A stretch of DNA of 36,132 bases from Bacillota bacterium (GCA_030705695.1 JAUZPX010000002.1:1-36132), one strand, 5' to 3'; positions 19,561 through 28,504 are shown, counted from the stretch's first letter. Notes: generated from the letters alone by a model not told the origin. Made by a program: numbers and translations.

Positions 19561-20865
19561 TTGAATATTTATTTGTTATTTGGAGTTGATAGAAAATTGC
19601 GCCAAGATATTATATTGGCTGTCGTCATTATTATTCTTGTAGCCTGTTCTGCCTTTTTCAGCAGTGTAGAAACGGCTTTCTCTCTTGCGAATAAAATCCG
19701 CTTAAAGCATCAGGCTGAAAACGGCAACAAAAAAGCACAAAATGCCTTAAAAATTTGTAAGAACTTTGATAAAACTCTTACAACAATTTTAATTGGAAGT
19801 ACGCTTGTAAACTTAGCTTCCTCGTCAATTGCCACTGTATTGTTTATAGACTTGTTTGGCGATTACGCAGCAGCTGTAAGTACTGGTGTGATGACGTTTG
19901 TCGTGCTGACGTTCGGAGAAGTTATCCCAAAATGTATTGCAAAAGAAAAAAGCGACAGCTACTTCTTGAAAATAGCAGGCGTATTAAGAGTGTTTATCGT
20001 TCTTTTTACACCTATTGTATATCTGATGATGAAATTCAAAACTCTAGCGTTGTTCCTTGTAAAATCGGAAAAGAAAAAACCGTCTGTCACAGAGGACGAG
20101 CTGAAATATATTATTGAAAGCATTGAAGAAGAAGGCGTCTTGGAAAAACAGGAGCGTGAGCTTGTACAGTCAGCACTTGATTTTGACGAGAAAACCGTTC
20201 TTGAATGCCTGACTCCACGCGTGGATCTTACTGCCATTGACATTGACGACCCTATTGATGATATTACAAACCTCATCATAAATGAGCGATATTCCCGTCT
20301 ACCTGTTTATAAAGACAGCGTTGACAATATTATCGGAATTCTAAATGCAAAAGATTATCTAGAAATTATTGTCAAAGGCAAAAATCCAAACATAATGAAA
20401 CTTATCACACCGCCATACTTTGTTTATAAATCAAAGAAATTGGCGCATATGCTTAACGATTTTAAAAAAGAAAAAATCCACATCGCCATAGTTACAGACG
20501 AATATGGAGGCACTTTGGGAATTGTAACTATGGAAGATTTACTTGAGGAACTCGTCGGTGATATCTGGGACGAAGACGAGGAAGCCGCACTGATGTATAC
20601 AAAAATAGCCGATGACACATATGAAATTAACGGTGATATGGCGCTTGATGATCTCCTTAAGTTATTTGATCTTGATGAAAAGCTTTTCGACAGCGAAAGT
20701 ATTTCGGTAGGCGGTTTCATTTTTGAAGCAATGGGTCATGTTCCTGAACCCGGGCAAAGTATTAAAATTAACGAATTAGAAATTACCGTTAATAACGTAG
20801 TTGACAAGCGAATAACAACCGTACTTGTAAAAAAGCTAAAAACAGATAAACCTGAAGAAGATTAA
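19561..20865 (+). CDS. CNNM/HlyC-CorC family protein (DUF21, two CBS, CorC C-terminal domain)
   Basis: [56 protein letters not shown]. Confidence 0.92.
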   Translation: MNIYLLFGVDRKLRQDIILAVVIIILVACSAFFSSVETAFSLANKIRLKHQAENGNKKAQNALKICKNFDKTLTTILIGSTLVNLASSSIATVLFIDLFGDYAAAVSTGVMTFVVLTFGEVIPKCIAKEKSDSYFLKIAGVLRVFIVLFTPIVYLMMKFKTLALFLVKSEKKKPSVTEDELKYIIESIEEEGVLEKQERELVQSALDFDEKTVLECLTPRVDLTAIDIDDPIDDITNLIINERYSRLPVYKDSVDNIIGILNAKDYLEIIVKGKNPNIMKLITPPYFVYKSKKLAHMLNDFKKEKIHIAIVTDEYGGTLGIVTMEDLLEELVGDIWDEDEEAALMYTKIADDTYEINGDMALDDLLKLFDLDEKLFDSESISVGGFIFEAMGHVPEPGQSIKINELEITVNNVVDKRITTVLVKKLKTDKPEED

Positions 20866-20884
20866 AAAAATATATTATTAGAAT

Positions 20885-20926
20885 AAATAAATCACCGCTG
20901 TTAAAAATAATAGCGGTGATTTATTT
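20885..20926. terminator. Perfect 15-bp stem-loop: terminator of the CorC-like gene and/or translational hairpin of the next gene
   Basis: AAATAAATCACCGCT-gttaaaaataat-AGCGGTGATTTATTT. Confidence 0.75.
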
Positions 20927-21314
20927 GAAAAGAGTAAAACAGGACGGATTAATTTTCACACTTGGTGGTATTGCCTATGGAACGATAGAGATCATCTGGA
21001 GGCGTTATACCCACTGGACAATGCTTATTGCAGGCGGTACATGTTTTTTGATTTTATTTAAAATCTTTTCAAAAAATGAAAAGTTATCTCTATTAAAAAA
21101 ATGCATAATAGGTTCCACTGTCATTACGGTCGTGGAGCTTATTGCAGGTTGTGTTGTAAACATATGGTTAAAACTTAAAGTTTGGGATTATTCCCATCTC
21201 CCAATAAATTTTCTCGGACAAATTTGCCTAATTTACAGTACACTCTGGGGTTTACTTACAGTACCTATTTCGTTTCTGTGCCGAAGAATTAAAAGGACAT
21301 TCAAAATAATATAA
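20925..21314 (+). CDS. Small multipass membrane protein, ABC-transporter CmpB-like (PF06541-type)
   Basis: LKRVKQDGLIFTLGGIAYGTIEIIWRRYTHWTMLIAGGTCF; four predicted TM segments. TTG at 20925 preferred over the listed GTG at 20916. Confidence 0.7.
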   Translation: MKRVKQDGLIFTLGGIAYGTIEIIWRRYTHWTMLIAGGTCFLILFKIFSKNEKLSLLKKCIIGSTVITVVELIAGCVVNIWLKLKVWDYSHLPINFLGQICLIYSTLWGLLTVPISFLCRRIKRTFKII

Positions 21315-21319
21315 TTAAA

Positions 21320-21360
21320 AACCGCACCGTTAAGCCGAATATGCTTTGCGGTGCGGTTCG
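21320..21360. terminator. Bidirectional terminator between convergent genes
   Basis: AACCGCACCG ... CGGTGCGGTT stem flanked by A-rich and T-rich sequence. Confidence 0.75.
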
Positions 21361-21365
21361 TTATA

Positions 21366-22052
21366 TTATTCTTTATTAAATGCAATGATTTTGTGTTTTA
21401 ATAAGAAGTAATAAATTACATACAGTATGAGTAATGTCACTGTGGTTATGCCGATAAATTCAAGAGAAAACAGCGAAAAGCCTCTGTCGGCAAACATCTT
21501 GAAAAACTTCGGTGGATTAAAAACATCCCAGGAATTAAGGCGTACAAATCTCCCGATATATACTCCGATTCCTCCAAGAAGACACATAATAATGGGCAGA
21601 TAACGGGCATATTTTTTCTTTTCCTTCAGCGCAAAACAATGCATATTGTGAAGCGAGCTCAAAGTGCAAATTGCACCTATAAAACTGCCGATAAATGTGT
21701 AAAACAATATGTACCAATCTATCAAGCACTTATACGGTAATAAATTCGGAACATCATAACAGCCTGCTGCCGAACGCAAATGAAGCAAATCTGTAATAAC
21801 ATAAGGAGCATTTGGAAAAAACAACACCCAAAGAACCGCAAATATTATTTCAAACTTTCTTTGGTTTTTACCTGAAAAAAATCGGAACCAAAGACAGAAT
21901 ACGACTGACAAACTTGCCAAGAACACATTCCAGACCATATAAAACCAGTAAGAAACATCAACGAAATATTTCGTGGGTATTCCAATAAGAAAATATGCTA
22001 CCAAAAATACAAAAAGCCATTTATGGATTTTTATTATCTCTTTTTTCTCCAT
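21366..22052 (-). CDS. DUF1361 family membrane protein
   Basis: FAVLWVLFFPNAPYVITDLLHL and RFVRLNSWDVFNP motifs. Confidence 0.8.
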   Translation of the reverse strand: MEKKEIIKIHKWLFVFLVAYFLIGIPTKYFVDVSYWFYMVWNVFLASLSVVFCLWFRFFSGKNQRKFEIIFAVLWVLFFPNAPYVITDLLHLRSAAGCYDVPNLLPYKCLIDWYILFYTFIGSFIGAICTLSSLHNMHCFALKEKKKYARYLPIIMCLLGGIGVYIGRFVRLNSWDVFNPPKFFKMFADRGFSLFSLEFIGITTVTLLILYVIYYFLLKHKIIAFNKE

Positions 22053-22242
22053 TTAAATTATCACTTTCCACTCTGTTGTCAAGACTGTTGCAAGTGCCGC
22101 TGTACACACAGCCGGAGCAGCAATGTCCGCAGGTTTCCGAGCCTTTGTTCTTTCGTTTTCGAATCAGCCTAAAAATTGTCCATCCGACAATTAATACGGA
22201 AATAATCAAAATGATTATATCAGTTGCAGTCATTTTTTTCAA
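22021..22242 (-). CDS. FeoB-associated Cys-rich membrane protein
   Basis: Single N-terminal TM, CGHCCSGCVYSGTC Cys-rich tail, directly downstream of feoB. Confidence 0.8.
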   Translation of the reverse strand: MKKMTATDIIILIISVLIVGWTIFRLIRKRKNKGSETCGHCCSGCVYSGTCNSLDNRVESDNLNGEKRDNKNP

Positions 22243-22284
22243 CTCCCATCAAAAGTAAAAATAGTTTTTAGTTGATTAACTATG

Positions 22285-24336
22285 TTATCGTATTCCAATA
22301 AGCCAGCCAACATTATAAACCAATGCTGAAATGAACCATGCCACAAAAAGCTGATAAACAATAGCAACGAGAGTCCATTTTTTGCTGTTCATTTCTTTAT
22401 ATATAGCCGACATCGCAGCAATGCAAGGTGTGTATAGCAAAACAAATATCAAAAACGAAAAAGCGGAAAGCTGTGTAAACGCTCCTGAAAGCGCAGATCC
22501 CGGGTACAATACCGCCATAGTGCTTACAACCGATTCTTTAGCAATCAGCCCTGTAAGAAGAGATACAGCCGCTTTCCAGTCGTTAAAGCCGCACAGAGAA
22601 AATATCGGTGCAATCAATCTCCCGAAAGATGCCAAAATGCTGTTTGAGCCGTTACTCGTCATTTGCAAATTTGAATTAAAGCTTTGCAAAAACCATATTA
22701 CAATGGTGGCTCCCAGAATGAGCGTGCCTGCACGAACAAGAAAATCCTTTACTCTGTCCCAAATATGCAATAAAAGTGTTTTCGGCGACGGCAAACGATA
22801 AGGCGGAAGCTCCATTACAAAAGGTGCCGTTTTCCCTTTTAACAGAGTATTTTTGAAGATCAACGCAGTAACAACAGCAATGATGATACCAGTTAAATAA
22901 ATCGAGAAAATCACAAAAGGACTGTTATTTTGAAAGAAGATTGAAATAAAAAGCAAGTAAACAGGCATTTTCGCACTGCATGACATAAACGGAGTCATCA
23001 GAATTGTCAGACGCTTGTCTTTTTCGTTTTCAAGCGTTCTTGTACTTAAAATAGCAGGAACAGAGCATCCAAAACCCATTAACATCGGGACAAAAGCTCT
23101 GCCAGAAAGCCCAAGTGCACGAAAAAATTTATCCATAATAAATGCTGCTCTTGCCATGTAACCGCTGTCCTCTAAAAATGAAAGCAGTAAAAACAAAATT
23201 GTAACCTGCGGTAAAAACGAAAGCACCGCACCCACACCGCCGATAACACCGTCAACGACAAGGCTGCGAGCCCATGATGAAGCATTAAGCGATACAAGAA
23301 GATGCGAAACAAAATTTGAAAACACACCTGTAATAAGCCAGTTGGCCCCACTCTTAAAGAAGCCGCCGATCTGCCCGAAAGTAATAAAAAAGACAATAAA
23401 CATCACCGCAAAAAACAGAGGCAGTGCAAAATATTTATTAGTTACGATTTTATCGACTTTATCAGTAATCGTCAAATGCCCCTGAGAATGCTTTTTATGT
23501 ACTGCTTTTTGACAGACGGCACAAACAAATTTATACCGCTGGTCGGCAATTATCATCTCTCTGTCAAAATTCTTTGTTGTTTTAATCTCGCCGATATGAA
23601 AATCAATATGATCTTTTTGAGCTTTCGTAAATTTGAATTGCTTCCATGTAATGTGGTCGCCTTCAAAAAGTTTCACAGCATTCCAACGTTTATTTTTCAT
23701 GTTGGAATTAACTTCGCTTAGTGCATCTTCAATGTTATAAAGCACATTCTCAACTTCAGCTGAATAGAAATGAAAATGCTCGTTAATCATCATAAACTCT
23801 GCCGTTTCAACTGTCGTTTTAATAAGCTTGTCAAGCCCTGTTCCTCTCGATGCCGAAATTGGTACAACAGGCATTCTTAATTTTTTTGATAACAAGTCAT
23901 AATCAATTTTATCTCCGTTTTTTTCAAGAACATCAACCATATTCAATGCAATTACCATCGGACGGGAAAGCTCCATAAGCTGAGTTGTCAAATAAAGATT
24001 GCGCTCGATATTAGTTGCATCAACAATATTGATAATAACGTCAGGGGCATCATTCATCAGACAGTTTCTTGAAACAATTTCCTCAGGTGTATATGGGGAA
24101 AGCGAGTAAATGCCCGGCAAATCAATAATACTTATATCATAATTGCCGTCGTATTTAACTTTTCCTTCTTTCTTCTCAACGGTAACCCCAGGCCAGTTTC
24201 CTACATACTGGTTACTTCCCGTCAGCTGATTAAAAAGTGTTGTCTTGCCGCAATTTGGATTGCCGGCGAGAGCTATTGTTATTGTTTTCATTTTTGTTTT
24301 TTGCATTACTGGTGTTTTTTCTGTAAAATTTGGCAT
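22285..24336 (-). CDS. feoB: Ferrous iron transporter B
   Basis: ALAGNPNCGKTTLFNQLTG G1, DLPGIYSLSPYTPEE, NMVD, gate motifs GFGCSVPAI, and TPFMSCSAKMPVY. Confidence 0.97.
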   Translation of the reverse strand: MPNFTEKTPVMQKTKMKTITIALAGNPNCGKTTLFNQLTGSNQYVGNWPGVTVEKKEGKVKYDGNYDISIIDLPGIYSLSPYTPEEIVSRNCLMNDAPDVIINIVDATNIERNLYLTTQLMELSRPMVIALNMVDVLEKNGDKIDYDLLSKKLRMPVVPISASRGTGLDKLIKTTVETAEFMMINEHFHFYSAEVENVLYNIEDALSEVNSNMKNKRWNAVKLFEGDHITWKQFKFTKAQKDHIDFHIGEIKTTKNFDREMIIADQRYKFVCAVCQKAVHKKHSQGHLTITDKVDKIVTNKYFALPLFFAVMFIVFFITFGQIGGFFKSGANWLITGVFSNFVSHLLVSLNASSWARSLVVDGVIGGVGAVLSFLPQVTILFLLLSFLEDSGYMARAAFIMDKFFRALGLSGRAFVPMLMGFGCSVPAILSTRTLENEKDKRLTILMTPFMSCSAKMPVYLLFISIFFQNNSPFVIFSIYLTGIIIAVVTALIFKNTLLKGKTAPFVMELPPYRLPSPKTLLLHIWDRVKDFLVRAGTLILGATIVIWFLQSFNSNLQMTSNGSNSILASFGRLIAPIFSLCGFNDWKAAVSLLTGLIAKESVVSTMAVLYPGSALSGAFTQLSAFSFLIFVLLYTPCIAAMSAIYKEMNSKKWTLVAIVYQLFVAWFISALVYNVGWLIGIR

Positions 24337-24351
24337 CTGCTTTCCCTCCTT

Positions 24352-24582
24352 TCATTCTTTAATCTCAACAAAAATTTCCTTTGCTTCGGAACGGCGGATA
24401 CTAAGTTCGTATCCCCTTACATTTATTTCAATCGGGTCGCCGAACGGCGCTGTTTTCTTTAAAATAATAACCGCACCTGGGGTTATTCCCATATCAATAA
24501 TCCTACGGCGCAGAGCACCGCTGCACCCAAGGCTTACTACAACACATTTTTGCCCGATTTTCAGTTCATTTACTGTATTCAT
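24352..24582 (-). CDS. feoA: Ferrous iron transport protein A
   Basis: SH3-like small protein (GQKCVVVSLGCSGALRRRIIDMGITPGAVIILKKTAPFGDPIEINVRGYELSIRRSEAKEIFV) upstream of feoB. Confidence 0.95.
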   Translation of the reverse strand: MNTVNELKIGQKCVVVSLGCSGALRRRIIDMGITPGAVIILKKTAPFGDPIEINVRGYELSIRRSEAKEIFVEIKE

Positions 24583-24597
24583 AAAACCACTCTCCGT

Positions 24598-24663
24598 AAG
24601 TTAGCGTTTGCTAACTTGTTGCCAAAAATAAAAAGCTTTCAACAAGCGTTAGCCTTTGCTAAC
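24598..24663. promoter_or_regulatory. Two GTTAGC-N4-GCTAAC palindromes upstream of feoA (candidate metalloregulator operators)
   Basis: AAGTTAGCGTTTGCTAACTT at 24598-24617 and GTTAGCCTTTGCTAAC at 24648-24663, centres 48 bp apart. Confidence 0.7.
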
Positions 24664-24852
24664 CAAATGATAACACATTTTTTTATAAGTTGTCAATGCA
24701 ATCTCACTATATTTTTAAATTTGAGCAAATATTCCAAAACCGAATATTTTTATTGCCAATAATTTATTCTTATTAACAATCTTGCAATATGACCCTACTG
24801 TATGATAACATTATATTATTGATTAAAAAAATTTCAAACAGGAGTGTTAATT

Positions 24853-25203
24853 TTGAACGTACAAGACATAATAAGGATTTTAAACGCTGAGGTTATTGCA
24901 GAGGGCGATTTGAATGCGGAAGTCAAAACAGCCTGCGGCAGCGACATGATGAGTGATGTTTTGGCGTTTGTTAAGGATCAGTCGGTTTTGCTAACTGGAC
25001 TTGTGAACCCTCAGGTTGTCCGTACTGCTGAAATGATGGATATGCTATGCATCGTTTTTGTTCGTGGCAAAACGCCTGACGATACAATTATTGATCTGGC
25101 AAAAAGCTGCAATATTACTCTTGCAAAAACACAGCTCAGAATGTTTACAGCATGTGGACTTCTTTATTCTAACGGATTAACCGGAGGCTGCGAAAACGAA
25201 TGA
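24853..25203 (+). CDS. DRTGG-domain protein (hydrogenase-linked)
   Basis: VQDIIRILNAEVIAEGDLNAEVKTACGSDMMSDVLAFVKDQSVLLTGLVNPQVVRTAEMMDMLCIVFVRGK; GGAG precedes the TTG start; followed by HATPase and hydrogenase-like genes. Confidence 0.75.
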   Translation: MNVQDIIRILNAEVIAEGDLNAEVKTACGSDMMSDVLAFVKDQSVLLTGLVNPQVVRTAEMMDMLCIVFVRGKTPDDTIIDLAKSCNITLAKTQLRMFTACGLLYSNGLTGGCENE

Positions 25204-25625
25204 ATGCCATACATCTTTTCTATGAGGTATCAGGCGATGATTTTGCCCGTGCAGGCGAAGCCTCAGGCGATGTAAAGCAAAAGCTAAAATCTTTGGGGTA
25301 TGATAAAACCGCTATTCGCAATGCCGCCATTGCAATGTATGAGGGAGAAATCAACATGGTAATTCATGCAGGCGGCGGAGTTATTGACGTTGATATCTAT
25401 CCTGAAAAAATAGAGATAAAAATGGAAGATAAAGGTCCTGGCATTCCCGATCTCGACATGGCAATGCAGGAGGGCTTTTCGACAGCACCGCCTCAAATTC
25501 ATGATTTGGGATTCGGTGCAGGAATGGGGCTTCCGAATATTAAAAAATATACAGATAAAATGCATATTGATACAGAATTAGGAGTTGGCACTACCGTATA
25601 TATGACCGTAAACGCCAACAAATAA
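25200..25625 (+). CDS. HATPase_c protein, anti-sigma-factor kinase-like (RsbW/SpoIIAB type)
   Basis: RNAAIAMYEGEINMVIHAGGG (N-box), DKGPGIPDLDMAMQEG (G1), GFGAGMGLPNIKKYTD (G2). Overlaps the preceding stop (ATGA). Confidence 0.88.
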   Translation: MNAIHLFYEVSGDDFARAGEASGDVKQKLKSLGYDKTAIRNAAIAMYEGEINMVIHAGGGVIDVDIYPEKIEIKMEDKGPGIPDLDMAMQEGFSTAPPQIHDLGFGAGMGLPNIKKYTDKMHIDTELGVGTTVYMTVNANK

Positions 25626-25703
25626 AAAGACATTGGCTTAAGGCTTAGTTTCACTCCTTAAAAGCCGAAATTTCAGACAAGAAACAAATTGAGGTGTTGT
25701 ATT

Positions 25704-26975
25704 ATGAATGAATACATTCATTCAGTAACCCTTGACGAAGAAAAATGCTGCGGCTGCACAAACTGCATAAAACGATGCCCGACGGAGGCGATTCGAGTAC
25801 GCAACGGAAAAGCAATGATCTTGACCGAGCGTTGTATTGACTGCGGCGAGTGTATTCGTGTATGTCCTCATCATGCAAAGAGAGCAAAATCAGATCCGCT
25901 TTCGGTAATTGATAGTTTTACATATAAAATCGCATTGCCAGCTCCGTCTTTGTTTGGTCAGTTTAATAACTTAAGTGATATAAACATTGTTTTAAACGGA
26001 CTGATTGCAATAGGATTTGACAGCGTCTTTGAGGTTGCACGTGGAGCTGAAATTATTAGCGAAGCTGCAAGAAAGCTTATGGAAACAGGCGAACTGAAAA
26101 AGCCTGTAATAAGCTGCGCTTGTCCTGCTATTGTTAGGCTTATACGCATCCGTTTCCCAGAATTATGCGATCACGTACTGCCTCTGCTTACACCTATGGA
26201 GGTGTCTGCAAGGCTTGCAAAAAAACAGGCATCTGAAAAAACAGGCTTGCCCGAAGACCAAATCGGCGTGTTTTTTATTTCGCCCTGCCCTGCAAAGGTC
26301 ACAGAGGCAAAAGCGCCTATGGCAACTGAAAAATCAGCCGTTGACGGCGTAATCGCAATAAGCCGTATATATCCTCAGTTAAGTGCGGCTATGGATAAAC
26401 TAACAAAGATTGAACCTCTTGCTTTTTCAGGAATTATCGGTGTCGGCTGGGCAAACAGCGGCGGCGAGGCAACAGGTATGCTTAACGATAAATATTTGGC
26501 AGCAGACGGAATTGAAAATGCCATTCGTGTTCTTGACGAACTAGAAGACGAACGCATAAACGATATTGACTTCATTGAACTCAACGCATGCCACGGCGGC
26601 TGCGTCGGCGGCGTATTGACAATTGAAAATCCATATATTGCACAGGCACGTGTCCAGTTACTCAAAAAACATCTCCCGGTGTCTAAGAATCATGCGCTTG
26701 ACAATGCCGCTACAGAATTCCATTGGACAAACACTCTTAATTTTACTCCCGTTCTTAAGCTTTCCGATAACCTTGAGGAAGCAATGGAAATGATGACAAA
26801 AATTGATGAGATAACGAAAAATCTGCCTAATCTTGATTGCGGATCCTGCGGTTCGCCATCCTGCCATGCAATGGCGGAAGATATTGTAAAGGGCAATGCG
26901 AAAATTACAGACTGTATATTCGTTTTAAAAGAACAGCTTCAAGCCATGGCTAAGAGTTTGTCGTCATTATCATAA
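25704..26975 (+). CDS. [Fe-Fe] hydrogenase large-subunit C-terminal domain protein with 2x[4Fe-4S] ferredoxin and a C-terminal Cys-rich Fe-S domain
   Basis: CCGCTNCIKRCP / CIDCGECIRVCP; H-cluster-like ISCACPAIVRLI, SPCPAKVTEAK, NACHGGCVGG; C-terminal DCGSCGSPSCHAMAEDIVKG...C. Confidence 0.88.
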   Translation: MNEYIHSVTLDEEKCCGCTNCIKRCPTEAIRVRNGKAMILTERCIDCGECIRVCPHHAKRAKSDPLSVIDSFTYKIALPAPSLFGQFNNLSDINIVLNGLIAIGFDSVFEVARGAEIISEAARKLMETGELKKPVISCACPAIVRLIRIRFPELCDHVLPLLTPMEVSARLAKKQASEKTGLPEDQIGVFFISPCPAKVTEAKAPMATEKSAVDGVIAISRIYPQLSAAMDKLTKIEPLAFSGIIGVGWANSGGEATGMLNDKYLAADGIENAIRVLDELEDERINDIDFIELNACHGGCVGGVLTIENPYIAQARVQLLKKHLPVSKNHALDNAATEFHWTNTLNFTPVLKLSDNLEEAMEMMTKIDEITKNLPNLDCGSCGSPSCHAMAEDIVKGNAKITDCIFVLKEQLQAMAKSLSSLS

Positions 26976-26990
26976 AAAGGAGCCGAATTT

Positions 26991-27320
26991 ATGACTGTCG
27001 CACAATTGGCTGAACAATTTAATTTAAAATTATTAGCAGGCGAACAAGGAACAAACTGTGAATTTACAGGCTGTTATGTTGGCGACCTGTTAAGCTGGGT
27101 TATGGGAAGAGCAAAAAGCGGCGATATCTGGCTTACTGTTATGGGGAACATCAATGCGATTGCCGTTGCTTCCCTTGCAGATATTGCTTGCATTGTTTTG
27201 ACAGAAAATGCTGCTCTTGATGACGACGCCAAAGCAAAAGCCGATACTCTTGGCATCCCTATATATATCACTGAAGAAAGCAGTTTTCATACTGCCATGA
27301 AAATAGGGCAATTATTATAG
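26991..27320 (+). CDS. Second DRTGG-domain protein
   Basis: TVAQLAEQFNLKLLAGEQGTNCEFTGCYVGDLLSWVMGRAKSGDIWLTVMGNINAIAVASLADIACIVLTENA. Confidence 0.8.
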   Translation: MTVAQLAEQFNLKLLAGEQGTNCEFTGCYVGDLLSWVMGRAKSGDIWLTVMGNINAIAVASLADIACIVLTENAALDDDAKAKADTLGIPIYITEESSFHTAMKIGQLL

Positions 27321-27340
27321 TCGATTAGGATAGGTTTAAT

Positions 27341-28078
27341 ATGCGAGTAAATTATGATTTGCATCTGCATACATGCTTGTCTCCATGCGGCGACAACGAC
27401 ATGACTCCCAATAACATTGTAAACATGGCAAAACTTTTGGGTTATTCTTTGATTGCCGTAACAGATCATAACTCCGTTAAAAATTGCAGGGCTGTTATGA
27501 AAGTCGGGCAACAAAACAATCTTTGTGTAGTACCAGGAATGGAAATATGCACAAGCGAAGAAATTCATGTCGTTTGCTTGTTCCAAACGATTGACGACGC
27601 TGAATCTTTCGGTACATATGTTTACAATCACTTACTTAAAATTAAAAATAAGCCTGAAATATACGGTAATCAGATAATCATGAACGAGCAAGATGAAGTA
27701 ACAGGTAAAGAAGAAATTTTGCTTGTAACAGCTTGTAAAATCAGTATAAATAAGCTGCCTAAGCTTATATCTGAATACAACGGAATTTGCTTTCCTGCGC
27801 ATATCGACAGAAACAGCTACTCTGTACTGTCGGCGCTGGGCGAAATCCCTGCTGAAGCTGAATTCACCGCCGCCGAGATAACATCAAATGGTGATGTGGA
27901 ACTTCTGAAGCAAGCCCACCCAAAACTAAACGAAATGATTCTGCTACTTGACTCCGATGCTCACTATCTTGAAAATATGCCAGAACCAAAAGCATGGATA
28001 GAACTTAAAGAGATAACGCCTAAATGTATGATTGAAACTTTAAAACACCCTGAAAGTTCGCACTGGGGCAGAAAATAA
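27341..28078 (+). CDS. PHP-domain phosphoesterase
   Basis: YDLHLHTCLSPCGD, AVTDHNSV, PGMEI, FPAHIDR, LLDSDAHYL metal-binding motifs. Confidence 0.92.
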   Translation: MRVNYDLHLHTCLSPCGDNDMTPNNIVNMAKLLGYSLIAVTDHNSVKNCRAVMKVGQQNNLCVVPGMEICTSEEIHVVCLFQTIDDAESFGTYVYNHLLKIKNKPEIYGNQIIMNEQDEVTGKEEILLVTACKISINKLPKLISEYNGICFPAHIDRNSYSVLSALGEIPAEAEFTAAEITSNGDVELLKQAHPKLNEMILLLDSDAHYLENMPEPKAWIELKEITPKCMIETLKHPESSHWGRK

Positions 28079-28144
28079 ACAGTAACACATTTTAACAATG
28101 CCTCATAATATGAAGTAACTTTTATTATGAAAGAGGCGAAAACA

Positions 28145-28246
28145 ATGTGTAATGGTATCCTTAGCCCCGATATGGTTCTGATTATTTTCGTAGTTCTTGT
28201 ATGTATTCTCTGCCACTGCCACTGCAATGCTGAACCTCAGCCATAA
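28145..28246 (+). CDS. Candidate 33-aa membrane peptide with CHCHC tail (MCNGILSPDMVLIIFVVLVCILCHCHCNAEPQP)
   Basis: AAGAGG ribosome-binding-like sequence about 9 nt upstream of ATG; hydrophobic segment VLIIFVVLVCIL followed by CHCHC. Below the ORF-track cutoff. Confidence 0.5.
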   Translation: MCNGILSPDMVLIIFVVLVCILCHCHCNAEPQP

Positions 28247-28303
28247 AAATTTTTATAAAATACATAATTATAAGCAGGATGTATCAAAACACGGGAGATT
28301 AAA

Positions 28304-28504
28304 ATGATTGTATATACACCACTATGGGAAACTATGAAAGCTAAAGGTTTCACCACGTATACTTTGAGAGAAAAACATAATATGAGCAGCAGCACTATTC
28401 AACGTATGAAGAAAAATATGTCTGTCTCCACAAATACATTGAATGATTTGTGTAAATTTTTAAAATGCAATCTTTCTGATATCGCAGAATACATTGAAGA
28501 GTAG
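28304..28504 (+). CDS. Small XRE/Cro-type helix-turn-helix protein
   Basis: LREKHNMSSSTIQRMKKNMSVSTNTLNDLCKFLKCNLSDIAEYI. Confidence 0.85.
   Translation: MIVYTPLWETMKAKGFTTYTLREKHNMSSSTIQRMKKNMSVSTNTLNDLCKFLKCNLSDIAEYIEE

Noticed and set aside
28304-28504. Small HTH gene as a toxin-antitoxin antitoxin
   Set aside because: No adjacent toxin-like ORF; the only small neighbour is the CHCHC peptide, which is separated and does not resemble known toxins.
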